Shown: piece by piece, positions 36,921 through 46,592 of the stretch
Layout: each line of letters opens with the position of its first letter
How positions within the stretch are numbered: position 1 is the stretch's first letter
Origin: an uncultured Hyphomicrobiales bacterium
GTDB lineage: Bacteria; Pseudomonadota; Alphaproteobacteria; Rhizobiales; Beijerinckiaceae
Length of the DNA: 64,000 nucleotides
Direction of reading: 5' to 3'
NCBI GenBank assembly: GCA_903931945.1
Contig: CAIZEI010000043.1
Coordinates: 1-64,000, forward strand
Made by a program: the position numbers and the translations under genes
The notes under the pieces: generated by a model
What the model saw: the letters and a program-made list of their open reading frames with translations, nothing else
Told to the model about the DNA's origin: nothing
The model's database searches: none

Positions 36921-37735
36921 GACATGGATTCCTTCGGATTTGGGTCGGTCCGACTACCATATTCCCTTACAACATGCATTTCAGCGCGGACATGCAGAGG
37001 CTTCAGTGCGGTCGCCAATTTATTCGCGAAATCCTCGACCCCACCGGGGCTGGCCAAGTGATCCTGGCGAACTTCGATCAGCACATGTGGCAACCCCTTT
37101 GTGGTTGCAAGATCATAGAGCGTGTCGCCCACCAGAGCGCCATCATAGGGCTCGTTGTCGCCTACGGTAATATTTGCCGCGCGCAGGGATGCAATCAGCG
37201 GTAGCGCCAGTCGGGGATCGTTATCCCAGAGAACAGCCAAATCCCACGGCCTGGCCAAGCCCTTCCAGACCGGAGTGAAGGAATGAATGGAGATGATGAC
37301 GGGGACACCTCCAAGCGCCCTAATGTTGGCGATCTCACCTGCGACGGCGCTTCGATAGGGGCGCCAATATCGCTCGACCCGCTTCTCCACCTCATCCGCG
37401 CCGATCCTCGCATTCCCTGGAATTATGGCCCCGTCCGACAAGCGCATGACCAGAGTAGGGTCGTCCAACCCGCGGTTCGGGTCGATCAGGAGCCTGGAAA
37501 ACCGCGACAGCACGGCTGGCGCTTCGAATAATTGCGCCAGCTTTCGCGTAAGTTCAGCTGCGCCAACGTCATATGCAATATGTCGGGTAAAGGCGTCAGC
37601 AGGCATTCCAAGCCCGGAATACAAGGCGGGGATCCTGTTCGAAGCGTGGTCGCAAATGAATAGGAGGTTGGACCTTGAGCGGCCCGGCATGGTTTCAAAC
37701 GGATGCCCCATCGGTATTCCTTTGGCTTTTGCCAT
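36917..37735 (-). CDS. N-formylglutamate amidohydrolase family protein
   Basis: 272 residues. The motifs LLFICDHASNRIP, RLLIDPNRGLDDP and IISIHSFTPVW define the N-formylglutamate amidohydrolase (HutG-like) fold, with the histidines and aspartates likely binding zinc. In histidine breakdown the enzyme releases formate from N-formylglutamate, but no hut genes are nearby, so the physiological substrate may differ. It is divergent from the DUF1036 gene. Confidence 0.88.
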   Translation of the reverse strand: MAKAKGIPMGHPFETMPGRSRSNLLFICDHASNRIPALYSGLGMPADAFTRHIAYDVGAAELTRKLAQLFEAPAVLSRFSRLLIDPNRGLDDPTLVMRLSDGAIIPGNARIGADEVEKRVERYWRPYRSAVAGEIANIRALGGVPVIISIHSFTPVWKGLARPWDLAVLWDNDPRLALPLIASLRAANITVGDNEPYDGALVGDTLYDLATTKGLPHVLIEVRQDHLASPGGVEDFANKLATALKPLHVRAEMHVVREYGSRTDPNPKESMS

Positions 37736-37824
37736 CTGCTCGTTGACAGCGCCGTCCTTGCGCCGAATATGGTTCGCGATTCGCTTGGATGCAATCGTGC
37801 GTTCAACCAGTTGATCCGGTGACC

Positions 37825-38250
37825 ATGGCCAGTCTGTTCAAAACCTTCGCCCTTGTCGGGCTGACCGCAACTGCGGCGCCCTGCCTGGCTCGCGCTGATT
37901 TTCGTGTTTGCAACAACAGCTCAGCCCGCGTCAGCGTCGCCATTGCCTATACCGATGGTCAGACCTGGGTCAGCGAAGGCTGGTGGAACCTGAAGACTTC
38001 CAATTGTGAGGTCTTGCTTCGTGGAAGCCTCGCGGCCGAGTTCTATTACGTCTATGCGATGGATGAGCGCGGCGGTGAATGGAAAGGCAAAGCCTATATG
38101 TGCACACGGGATCGCGAATTCCGGATCGAGAGTCGCGACAATTGTTTGGTTCGCGGTTATGATCGCACCGGCTTTCTGGAAATTGACACTGGCAAAGACG
38201 CCAAAAACTGGACCGTTCAGTTGACTGATGCAGGCCAGCAGCCGCGATGA
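37825..38250 (+). CDS. DUF1036 family secreted protein
   Basis: 141 residues from ATG 37825, with signal peptide MASLFKTFALVGLTATAAPCLARA. The mature protein begins DFRVCNNSSARVSVAIAY and contains WVSEGWWNLKTSNCEVLL, the DUF1036 signature, a beta-sandwich-like exported domain with conserved cysteines. Function unknown. An upstream start at 37789 is possible but would bury the signal. The order DUF1244 / amidohydrolase / DUF1036 / pykA is typical of Rhizobiales. Confidence 0.87.
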   Translation: MASLFKTFALVGLTATAAPCLARADFRVCNNSSARVSVAIAYTDGQTWVSEGWWNLKTSNCEVLLRGSLAAEFYYVYAMDERGGEWKGKAYMCTRDREFRIESRDNCLVRGYDRTGFLEIDTGKDAKNWTVQLTDAGQQPR

Positions 38251-38325
38251 CGCGGGGCAAGTCATCATGTGTCATTGGTGGGTTGTTTTACACAAGCCAT
38301 ATTTTGCAAAAGTTGAGCTCCTTAC

Positions 38326-39750
38326 ATGCGAAGATTGCGCCGTGTCAAAATTGTTGCGACCCTCGGCCCGGCTTCGGAGGATCGGGCAACCATTGCCCTT
38401 CTATTTGATGCGGGTGCGGATGTTTTTCGCATCAATATGAGCCATTCAAGCCATGATAGCATGCGCGAGCGCATCCGGATTATTCGGGCTTTGTCCGAGG
38501 AACGAGGCCGCGAAATTGGCATCCTTGTTGATTTGCAGGGCCCTAAACTGCGGCTTGGCGAATTCGCCGCCAAAGTTGTCGATCTCGCTCAGGGACAAAT
38601 ATTTACTCTGGACTCAAATCCTGAACTTGGCGATTCAAATCGCGTTTACCTGCCGCACCCTGAAATTTTGCGGGCCCTGGCGCCCGGCCACAAAATTTTG
38701 ATCGACGATGGCAAGGTCGCATTGCATATTATTGAAGCCGCGCCCGAGCGCGCGATAGCGCGCATTGATTTTGCTGGAAAAGTTTCGAACCGGAAAGGCG
38801 TTAACTTGCCGGATACTGAAATTCCTGTTTCCGCAATGACGCCGAAAGATCGTTCGGATCTTGACGCGGCGCTGAACGAGGGCGTCGACTGGATCGCGGT
38901 TTCTTTTGTACAACGCGCCGACGATATTGCTGAGGTGAAGAAAATTACGCGCGGTCGCGCGCTTGTCCTGGCGAAGATCGAGAAACCGCAGGCGATCGCC
39001 CGGCTTGATGAAATAATGGAAATCTCCGACGCGCTGATGGTAGCTCGAGGCGATCTGGGTGTTGAAATGCCGCTTGAACGCGTGCCCGGCCTGCAAAAGC
39101 GGCTTGTGCGTGGCGCTCGGCGGCTCGGCAAGCCCGTTGTCGTGGCCACGCAAATGCTCGAGTCGATGATCACATCGCCTGTGCCGACCCGTGCGGAAGT
39201 CTCGGATGTCGCCACAGCGGTATTTGATGGAGCGGATGCAATTATGCTGTCCGCTGAAAGCGCAGCCGGACAATATCCGGTTCAGGCGGTTGCGACTATG
39301 GATCGTATTGCAATTGAAGTTGAACGAGACCCGGTTTACCGCAGCATTATCAATGCCCAGCGTCAAACCCCGGAAGCGACCGGAGCGGACGCGATCGCGA
39401 TCGCAGCGCGCGACGTCGCCGAAACACTTGACGTTAAAGCGATCTGCGCCTGGACCGCATCTGGTTCAACGGCCATGCGTATCGCTCGTGAACGTCCCGC
39501 ACCGGCAGTGCTTGCTCTGACGCCAAACCGTGCGACGGCGCGCTGTCTGGCTCTGGTTTGGGGCGTTCATGCAGTCACGACCAAGGATGCTGACGATATC
39601 GACGATATGGCGAAACGCGCCTGTAAATTGGCCAATCGCGAGGAGTTTTCCAAGGAACACGACCGCGTGGTGATCGTTGCGGGCGTGCCTTTCGGGACGC
39701 CGGGGGCTACGAATATGATTCGGATCGCCTTTGCTGACGCCGATGAGTGA
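38326..39750 (+). CDS. pykA: Pyruvate kinase
   Basis: 474 residues, usual length. It makes pyruvate and ATP from PEP and ADP, the last step of glycolysis. Conserved segments are KIVATLGPAS, FRINMSHSSHDSMR, the active-site ALVLAKIEKPQAIARLDEI with the catalytic lysine, VARGDLGVEMP, and ATQMLESMI. It lies 75 bases after DUF1036. With ppdK in the same window, PEP and pyruvate can be interconverted in both directions, which needs regulation (see ppsR). Confidence 0.96.
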   Translation: MRRLRRVKIVATLGPASEDRATIALLFDAGADVFRINMSHSSHDSMRERIRIIRALSEERGREIGILVDLQGPKLRLGEFAAKVVDLAQGQIFTLDSNPELGDSNRVYLPHPEILRALAPGHKILIDDGKVALHIIEAAPERAIARIDFAGKVSNRKGVNLPDTEIPVSAMTPKDRSDLDAALNEGVDWIAVSFVQRADDIAEVKKITRGRALVLAKIEKPQAIARLDEIMEISDALMVARGDLGVEMPLERVPGLQKRLVRGARRLGKPVVVATQMLESMITSPVPTRAEVSDVATAVFDGADAIMLSAESAAGQYPVQAVATMDRIAIEVERDPVYRSIINAQRQTPEATGADAIAIAARDVAETLDVKAICAWTASGSTAMRIARERPAPAVLALTPNRATARCLALVWGVHAVTTKDADDIDDMAKRACKLANREEFSKEHDRVVIVAGVPFGTPGATNMIRIAFADADE

Positions 39751-40010
39751 CCGGTGGGATAATCTTCAGAATTTGATCATCCGGTCTCTGTCGGCATTAT
39801 CTGATTCGGGACAATCGCAGAACCGCCCTTTTCCTTATAAAATGCGGCGTGCTCTGATGACTATAAAACGGCGGCCCATCGCAACCTCCAACATTGCCCA
39901 CATTTGCGGCCGGCCTGTTTTCGATAAATAATAACCACTTCGGTTCCTGCGCCAAATTGGACTAAAACGACATTTTATCTGGCAAAAAGGCGCGAACGGG
40001 AGGATTCAAA

Positions 40011-40865
40011 ATGCGGCTTTGGACTTTCGTGTATTGTTTTATGGCGCTTTTCGCACCGCTCTCAAACATAGCGCAGGCGCAGATTGGCGATGTCGAGCAC
40101 GGCAAATATCTCGTCACGATTGGCATTTGCGAGAGCTGTCATACGGCGCGCGGCTCCAAAGGCGAAGCGATCAAGGAGTTGCGCCTCGCGGGGGGCCGGC
40201 AATCCGGCGGACTGAACACGCCTAATCTCACCCCGGATCTCGAGACCGGTCTCGGGAGCTGGAGCGTGGCAGATATTGTCACCGCCTTTCGAAGCGGCCA
40301 TCGACCTGACCATACGATCATTCGTCCGCCAATGGGTGTCTTTTTCTATAGCGGATTTTCCGATTACGACGCTTTCTCCATTGCCGTATATCTGAAATCG
40401 CTAGCTCCAGTGCGAAACAAGGTTGAGCGCACCCCCGTCAAGGCGCCGCTGCCGGTTTGGCCGGAAATCACCAGTGTTCCAGAACCTGACCGCGCCGACC
40501 GGATCGCATTGGGCCATTATCTCACGCAAACTGTTTCGCATTGCTTTCAATGTCACTCGCCCAAAGGCCAGAATGGTTTGCCAGACCTCACGCGTGCGGG
40601 ACTTGGCGGCAATACATATCAAGCGCCCGGCGGCGGTAGCGTTGTTTCAGCGAATCTGACGCCGGGAAATCCGGATGGGATCGTTGGCTGGACCGATGAA
40701 CAGGTCAAGAAAGCGATCACTCAAGGGGTCAGACCCGATCAATCGAAGATGGTCAATGTTATGGACTTCGACCTTTATGATCAAATGAAACCAGATGATC
40801 TGAGCGCTCTCGTGGCGTTTTTGCGAACGCTGAAGCCGCTCAAAGCGGATGAAAGCGCGAAATGA
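40011..40865 (+). CDS. Secreted diheme cytochrome c
   Basis: 284 residues with a signal peptide ending SNIAQA-QIGDVEHG. Two cytochrome c modules carry CESCH and CFQCH; distal methionine candidates are in RPPMGVFF and VNVMDFDLYDQM. The arrangement resembles cytochrome subunits of periplasmic dehydrogenases (alcohol or gluconate type), but no dehydrogenase is adjacent. GGGAGG precedes the ATG. The gene converges on the Bug-type binding protein. Confidence 0.87.
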   Translation: MRLWTFVYCFMALFAPLSNIAQAQIGDVEHGKYLVTIGICESCHTARGSKGEAIKELRLAGGRQSGGLNTPNLTPDLETGLGSWSVADIVTAFRSGHRPDHTIIRPPMGVFFYSGFSDYDAFSIAVYLKSLAPVRNKVERTPVKAPLPVWPEITSVPEPDRADRIALGHYLTQTVSHCFQCHSPKGQNGLPDLTRAGLGGNTYQAPGGGSVVSANLTPGNPDGIVGWTDEQVKKAITQGVRPDQSKMVNVMDFDLYDQMKPDDLSALVAFLRTLKPLKADESAK

Positions 40866-40955
40866 TCGGTGCTGCTACCTGAATGCGCCGTTGCCGGGTT
40901 CTTGCGACCGAGGCACCAGGCTCCGAGGTTGAGGCAATAAACGGCAAGTCGAAGC

Positions 40956-41945
40956 TCACTCCTCCGGCTTGACCCCTGCTTTGGAAAAAGCCTCCCGCCA
41001 ATAGGCGACATTCGAGTCGATTATCGCTTTGAGCTGACCTTGAGAACCGCCATCGATGCCGACAAAATCGGCCTTTTCCAGCAGTGAATGCGTTGCGGGA
41101 TCGCGCAAAGCAGCATTTACGGCAGCGTTAAGTCTGGCAACGATATCGGGCGGTGTTGCTGCGGGGGCGGCAAAGCCAAACCATGTACCCTGATCCGCTA
41201 CACTGGTGTCGATGCCCAATTCCTTGAACGTTGGCGTATCTGGCAAAGAGGAGAGGCGTCGCTCACCGTAGACGCCAAGCACTCGCACCAGGCCGCTTTG
41301 CACTTGCGCTTTGGCGGAGGCCTGACTCATCCAGACTGCGGAAATCTGGCCCGAGATGACATCATTCAAAGCCAGCGCCACGCCGCGGTAGGGCACATGA
41401 ACGAGATCGATATTCGTCGCTTGTAAAAACGCCAGCGCGCCAAGATGTGGAGGCGTTCCGAGGCCTGACGTGCCATATTTGATATCGCCAGGCTTTGCTT
41501 TCGCCATTGCGATGAATTCTCCGACCGATTTGGCAGGAAAATCCTTCGCGACGATGAGCCCCATATAAGAACGCATCAGCGGCGCGATCCAGGCAAAATC
41601 CTTCTGCACATCATAGCCGGGCTTGGCCACCATATAGGGCGAGACCACCAGGCCTGGATCGACCGTCATGATCGTCAACCCATCCGGCGCGGCGCGTGCA
41701 ACAAGCGCCGAGCCGATGGCCGTCGAGGCCCCGGGACGATTTTCCACAATGACTGACGTTCCCAATGTCTGTCCCATCACCGGGGCAATCATGCGTGCAA
41801 TCAGGTCCGGTGGGCCACCAGCCGCATACGGAACAACGATAGTAATATTGCCGGCCGGAAACTTTGCTGGCGATTGTCCAGTCGCCATTGCTGGAAACAG
41901 CAACGCAGCCGCGAGAGCCCCAATCCGGTTGAATGTCCGTATCAT
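40956..41945 (-). CDS. Bug/TctC-family tripartite tricarboxylate transporter substrate-binding protein
   Basis: 329 residues with signal peptide ending AMATG-QSPAKFP. The opening ITIVVPYAAGGPPDLIAR, then VENRPGASTAIGSALVARAAPDG and HVPYRGVALALNDVISGQI, is the Bug family fold that binds carboxylates and many other ligands outside the inner membrane. No TctA or TctB membrane genes are near, which is common for this expanded family. The ligand is unknown. Confidence 0.9.
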   Translation of the reverse strand: MIRTFNRIGALAAALLFPAMATGQSPAKFPAGNITIVVPYAAGGPPDLIARMIAPVMGQTLGTSVIVENRPGASTAIGSALVARAAPDGLTIMTVDPGLVVSPYMVAKPGYDVQKDFAWIAPLMRSYMGLIVAKDFPAKSVGEFIAMAKAKPGDIKYGTSGLGTPPHLGALAFLQATNIDLVHVPYRGVALALNDVISGQISAVWMSQASAKAQVQSGLVRVLGVYGERRLSSLPDTPTFKELGIDTSVADQGTWFGFAAPAATPPDIVARLNAAVNAALRDPATHSLLEKADFVGIDGGSQGQLKAIIDSNVAYWREAFSKAGVKPEE

Positions 41946-42780
41946 TTCGGATGGCCCTTTTTGATTAGCGAGTTGCGGGATGTGACCTGGAGATTCTGCA
42001 ATTTTGATTCTCGATGATCAATGCTGAATCGAATCGCTCCCACGAGCGCCGGGAGTTGTTGGGAGCGAGACCGCCATTCGTGCGCTCCCACCCAATTCGT
42101 ACCCTCCCGATATTCCCATGGAAAAATGAATGTCCGAGCAATTAAGCGTAAAAGCACTATTTCCGCCAGAGAAAATATCTTGGCGCCAGCGGCTCTCCCG
42201 GTGTGAACTGTGCCGGCATATCTGGCGACACTGCTCTGCTTCGGATTGCTTGCAGCATCGAATTCCTTTTGTGGCGCTTCCATGTTTCTCTCGATTTCGA
42301 TTACGGGTCGGGGCGTTTGACCGTCGAATTACAACTGTCCGTTGAACTTCGTGGCAACAGACGCAGATATCCCGGGCGTCATTAACAATTTCGAGCGGTC
42401 CCCCTTGGCGAACCGCCGAATTTGGGCTAGAAGCAGTTTCAGAACTCCATTGAAGCGAAGGCCTGTTCGGGTTTGGTGTTTTAATTCACACCGCTTTTGA
42501 GCAGACGCGCAGTGAATTTGGGAGTTCAGGCGCGGGATGGTTTCAAGCTACCGGGGTCTGTCTGGAGCTCGCCAGACACCATCAGGTTTTGTCTTATTAT
42601 TGTCCCGGATTGTGGATATCGTGATCCAGCGTAATGGAAAACCAGTTTGCACAAAGTCGCAGCGCCTCTAGGGCTGATTAGCGCTTGTTAGCGCTCCTTT
42701 GCATCGAAAAAACTTGAACCGGGGCGGCAAATGCTGATCCTTTGGATCCTGGATCGAGCATAAACTCTCAAGGAAACTAG
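41946..42780. other. Long intergenic region before DUF4167
   Basis: 835 bases with no supported gene; the open frames present are short and resemble nothing known. A hairpin CGCTCCCA / TGGGAGCG lies at 42035-42067. In many relatives prfA and prmC precede DUF4167; neither is here. The DUF4167 promoter is probably in the last part. Confidence 0.45.
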
Positions 42781-43713
42781 ATGAGACCTGGCCAGAACAA
42801 CAAACGAATGCGTGGTCGAAACAATCGGAAAAGCCCCAATCCGCTGACACGCAGTTACGAATCCAATGGTCCGGATGTAAAAATCCGTGGAACGGCCCAT
42901 CATGTGGCGGAGAAATATCTGCAATTGGCGCGTGATGCGCAATCTTCCGGCGATCCCGTAATGGCGGAAAGCTATCTGCAACACGCTGAGCATTATTTTC
43001 GCCTGATCGCCGCTGCGCAGGCCGCCCAGCAGCAGGCTCAAACCGGATATCAGCGCTCACCCAACGACCCTGTGCTGGATGACGACGATGACGATGACGA
43101 TTTCGGTGGCCTGCCGGATCGTTTCGCTTCGCCGCCAGAGCGTTTCACTCCGCCGCCGCAGCCCTACGCCGGCCAGCCACAGGCAATGTTGCCCAGTCAG
43201 CCACAACAGCAGCCACAGCCACAGCCTTATCAGGAGCGTGGCGCCTATAATGGCGACCGTCCTTACAATCAGGACCGGGGCCAACAACAAGATCGACAAC
43301 AGCATCAGGATCGCTCGCAGCAAGGCAGGGGTGACCGGCCGCACAATCAGGATCGCAACAACCAGAATCGTTTCAATCAAAATCGAGGACCGCGCGACAA
43401 CAGGCCCCAACGCGAATTTCGCAATGATCCCCAGCCTCGTGTCGAAGTCCCGCCCGCTGTTGCAGAGGAAGTGGGATTGCCGTCGTTCATAACGACACCG
43501 TTACGCCCTGTTCCTGCCGCTGTCCCGGCGCCCGCCGAGGCCGAACACAATGGCGGTGCGGACCATGCGCAGGAAGAGCCGCGGGCCGGCGGTTATCATC
43601 TGCGTCCTCGGCGTCGGCGCTCACGGCCAGATCAGGTGCAAGGTTCAGAGGAGCTAGGAGTCTCGGAAACTCCGGCAAGTGCACACGAACCCAGTCTTTT
43701 TGGCGAAAATTGA
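42781..43713 (+). CDS. DUF4167 protein with disordered Q/N/R-rich tail
   Basis: 310 residues. The N-terminal domain (about 1-80) carries RMRGRNNRK, NPLTRSYESNGPDVKIRGTA and AEKYLQLARDAQSSGD, the DUF4167 signature. It is followed by a run of aspartates (DDDDDDD) and a long low-complexity region of Gln, Asn, Asp, Arg and Pro, with repeated short QDR / NQDR units. Such a protein may bind RNA and form condensates; the family has no proven function. It precedes clpB by 180 bases, as in most Rhizobiales. Confidence 0.88.
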   Translation: MRPGQNNKRMRGRNNRKSPNPLTRSYESNGPDVKIRGTAHHVAEKYLQLARDAQSSGDPVMAESYLQHAEHYFRLIAAAQAAQQQAQTGYQRSPNDPVLDDDDDDDDFGGLPDRFASPPERFTPPPQPYAGQPQAMLPSQPQQQPQPQPYQERGAYNGDRPYNQDRGQQQDRQQHQDRSQQGRGDRPHNQDRNNQNRFNQNRGPRDNRPQREFRNDPQPRVEVPPAVAEEVGLPSFITTPLRPVPAAVPAPAEAEHNGGADHAQEEPRAGGYHLRPRRRRSRPDQVQGSEELGVSETPASAHEPSLFGEN

Positions 43714-43772
43714 TTATCTGATCGCAGCGTATGATTTACATCAAGGCGACGGGCAATATTCTCCGGCGCCTC

Positions 43773-43804
43773 TTTTGAAAACGCTTGTGGCGACCTACAT
43801 AAAT
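43773..43804 (+). promoter_or_regulatory. Candidate heat-shock (RpoH) promoter of clpB
   Basis: TTTTGAAA ending at 43780, 13 bases, then CCTACATAAAT from 43794. This resembles the sigma-32 pattern (CTTGAAA, 13-14 bases, CCCCATnT) about 90 bases before the clpB ATG. ClpB is a classical heat-shock gene, which supports the call. Confidence 0.45.
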
Positions 43805-43893
43805 CGCGACGGTCCAAGTTAGACCGAATCAGCGATAAGGAACGCTGTATGCGCTGCCAGTCGGGGCGCAATCGGCGGGTCAGGAGATCGGCC

Positions 43894-46542
43894 ATGAATC
43901 TTGAAAAATACACTGAACGTGCACGGGGCTTCATTCAGTCTGCACAATCCAATGCGATTCGCGATGGTCATCAGCAATTTACGCCGGAGCACATTCTCAA
44001 GGCGCTGCTGGATGACGAGGAAGGCCTTGCCAGTGGTCTGATCGATCGGGCTGGAGGTCGTTCGCGCGATGCGCTCGTGCAAACGGACTTGGCGCTTGGA
44101 AAATTGCCAAAGGTGCAAGGAACGGGGGCTGGACAGCTCTATCTGGCGCCCACAACCGTTCGAATTTTTGACAGCGCCGAAAAGATCGCTGAAAAATCCG
44201 GCGATTCCTTTGTTACAGTCGAAAGGCTGCTGTTAGCGCTTGCGATGGAGAAATCCGGTGAGTCGGCCAGGATTCTCGCCAATGCCGGGGTCAATCCGCA
44301 AGCTCTCAATGCGGCCATCAATGAGCTTCGCAAAGGCCGCACAGCGGACAACGCAACTGCAGAAAACTCCTACGACGCCCTCAAAAAATATGCACGCGAC
44401 CTGACCGAGGCCGCCCGCAATGGCAAACTCGATCCGGTGATCGGTCGTGACGAGGAAATCCGACGCGCTATGCAGGTCCTGTCGCGCCGCACCAAGAATA
44501 ATCCGGTTTTGATCGGCGAACCGGGCGTGGGGAAAACGGCCATAGTCGAGGGACTTGCGCTTCGTATCGTCAATGGCGACGTGCCCGAGTCGCTGAAGGA
44601 CAAGAAACTCCTGGCGCTGGATATGGGCGCATTGATTGCAGGCGCCAAGTATCGCGGCGAATTCGAGGAACGGCTGAAGGCCGTACTCAATGAAGTTACG
44701 GCTGCCGAAGGGGGCATCATTCTCTTCATCGACGAGATGCACACGCTTGTCGGCGCGGGCAAAGGCGAGGGCGCGATGGATGCGTCGAACCTTCTGAAGC
44801 CCGCCCTGGCGCGCGGGGAACTGCATTGCATTGGCGCGACAACGCTTGATGAATATCGCAAGCATGTTGAAAAGGACGCGGCGCTCGCGCGGCGCTTCCA
44901 GCCGGTTTTTGTGACCGAGCCGAACGTTGCGGATACGATTTCAATTCTACGCGGCCTGAAAGACAAATATGAAATGCACCATGGCGTGCGGATAACCGAT
45001 TCAGCCCTCGTTTCCGCCGCGACGCTGTCAAATCGTTATATTACAGACCGCTTTTTGCCGGACAAGGCGATTGACCTGATCGATGAGGCGGCGGCGCGCC
45101 TCAGAATGCAAGTCGATTCCAAGCCGGAGGAACTCGACGAGTTGGACCGTCGTATTGTCCAGCTCAAAATTGAGCAGGAAGCTCTGAAAAAAGAAACGGA
45201 CTCCGCCTCGAAAAGCCGGCTGATCAAACTTGAAACCGAACTCGCCGATCTTGAAGAAAGTTCGACGGCACTGACCGCGCGCTGGCGCGCCGAGAAGAGC
45301 AAACTCGGGACTGCACAGAAACTGAAAGAGCAACTGGAGCAGGCCAAGACAGATCTCGCCAATGCGCAGCGCCGCGGGGACTACGCCGAAGCTGGCCGGT
45401 TGACCTATGCTGTCGCGCCGGAAATTGAAAAGCAACTTGCTATCATGGAATCCAAGGCGGGCAATGCCCTGGTTGAAGAGGCTGTCACGGCCAACCATGT
45501 CGCTCAGGTTGTTTCGCGGTGGACGGGAGTCCCCGTCGACAAAATGCTGGAGGGCGAGAAAGACAAGTTGCTCAAGATGGAGCAGGAGCTTGCCAAACGC
45601 GTCGTCGGGCAAAAAGAGGCCGTTGAAGCAGTATCAACCGCAGTAAGGCGCGCCCGAGCGGGCTTGCAGGATCCCAACCGTCCAATCGGATCGTTTATGT
45701 TCCTTGGGCCGACGGGCGTTGGCAAGACGGAGCTCACGCGCGCATTGGCGGGATTTCTTTTCGACGATGAAACCGCCATGGTCCGCATCGATATGTCCGA
45801 ATATATGGAGAAGCATTCGGTTGCGCGACTGATTGGAGCTCCTCCTGGCTATATTGGTTATGAGGAAGGCGGCGCCCTGACGGAGGCCGTAAGGCGGCGT
45901 CCGTATCAAGTCATCCTGTTTGACGAGATTGAAAAAGCGCATCCCGATGTATTCAACGTTCTGCTTCAGGTGCTCGACGACGGACGACTGACGGACGGTC
46001 AAGGCCGCACGATCGACTTCAAAAATGTTCTGATCATAATGACGTCCAATCTCGGCGCCGAGTTTCTGGTCATGCAAAAAGATGGCGAAGATTCTGGAAC
46101 CGTACACGATGAGGTGATGCAGGTCGTGCGTGGTCGGTTCAGGCCAGAGTTTCTGAACCGGATCGATGAAATCATCCTCTTCCATCGTCTACGCCGCGAA
46201 GATATGGCGACGATTGTCGATATCCAGATCAAGCGGCTGCTGGCATTGTTGGAAGATCGCAAGATCGCCCTGACCCTTGATGCAAAGGCGCGGCAGTGGC
46301 TGGCCGACAAGGGGTATGACCCTGCTTATGGCGCGCGTCCGCTGAAACGCGTCATTCAAAAGTACGTGCAGAATCCCTTGGCTGAAATGATACTTTCCGG
46401 CGCGATTCGCGACGGCGACAGCGTCAACCTGTCGGTTGAAAAGAATGTGCTGACCATCGCGGGTAAACCGACAGCGGTTGCTGAAGCGGATGCGCCGCGT
46501 CAATCGAGTGCGACCGTGGTAAGTTTCCCGAAAGGCGCATAG
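43894..46542 (+). CDS. clpB: ATP-dependent disaggregase ClpB
   Basis: 882 residues from [21 protein letters not shown], with AGGAG just upstream; the extra codons from 43849 are not conserved. The N domain, two AAA modules (Walker [10 protein letters not shown] near residue 205 and GPTGVGKTE near 610) and the coiled-coil middle domain (about 410-530) are all there. Together with DnaK it extracts and refolds aggregated proteins. Slightly longer than usual, with a short C-terminal extension ([18 protein letters not shown]). Confidence 0.96.
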   Translation: MNLEKYTERARGFIQSAQSNAIRDGHQQFTPEHILKALLDDEEGLASGLIDRAGGRSRDALVQTDLALGKLPKVQGTGAGQLYLAPTTVRIFDSAEKIAEKSGDSFVTVERLLLALAMEKSGESARILANAGVNPQALNAAINELRKGRTADNATAENSYDALKKYARDLTEAARNGKLDPVIGRDEEIRRAMQVLSRRTKNNPVLIGEPGVGKTAIVEGLALRIVNGDVPESLKDKKLLALDMGALIAGAKYRGEFEERLKAVLNEVTAAEGGIILFIDEMHTLVGAGKGEGAMDASNLLKPALARGELHCIGATTLDEYRKHVEKDAALARRFQPVFVTEPNVADTISILRGLKDKYEMHHGVRITDSALVSAATLSNRYITDRFLPDKAIDLIDEAAARLRMQVDSKPEELDELDRRIVQLKIEQEALKKETDSASKSRLIKLETELADLEESSTALTARWRAEKSKLGTAQKLKEQLEQAKTDLANAQRRGDYAEAGRLTYAVAPEIEKQLAIMESKAGNALVEEAVTANHVAQVVSRWTGVPVDKMLEGEKDKLLKMEQELAKRVVGQKEAVEAVSTAVRRARAGLQDPNRPIGSFMFLGPTGVGKTELTRALAGFLFDDETAMVRIDMSEYMEKHSVARLIGAPPGYIGYEEGGALTEAVRRRPYQVILFDEIEKAHPDVFNVLLQVLDDGRLTDGQGRTIDFKNVLIIMTSNLGAEFLVMQKDGEDSGTVHDEVMQVVRGRFRPEFLNRIDEIILFHRLRREDMATIVDIQIKRLLALLEDRKIALTLDAKARQWLADKGYDPAYGARPLKRVIQKYVQNPLAEMILSGAIRDGDSVNLSVEKNVLTIAGKPTAVAEADAPRQSSATVVSFPKGA

Positions 46543-46561
46543 CCGCGCCGTTTCCAAAGTG

Positions 46562-46587
46562 GACGCGGCGGTCCTTGCCGCCGCGTC
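46562..46587. terminator. Hairpin between convergent clpB and uppP
   Basis: GACGCGGCGG and CCGCCGCGTC form a perfect ten-base stem with the loop TCCTTG. It lies 20 bases past the clpB stop and 5 bases past the uppP stop on the other strand. No long U tract follows, so it may act as a bidirectional or Rho-assisted end. Confidence 0.55.
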
Positions 46588-46592
46588 ATTGC

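Noticed and set aside
39743-39931. 62-codon frame overlapping the pykA stop
   Set aside because: No ribosome site of its own, no family, and biased composition; probably chance.
42035-42067. Hairpin CGCTCCCA/TGGGAGCG as a terminator
   Set aside because: It has a 17-base loop and no U tract, and lies upstream of the Bug gene's start, so a terminator role is unsupported.
43078-43104. Repeated GATGACGAC units
   Set aside because: They encode the aspartate run of the DUF4167 protein; not a CRISPR or regulatory repeat.
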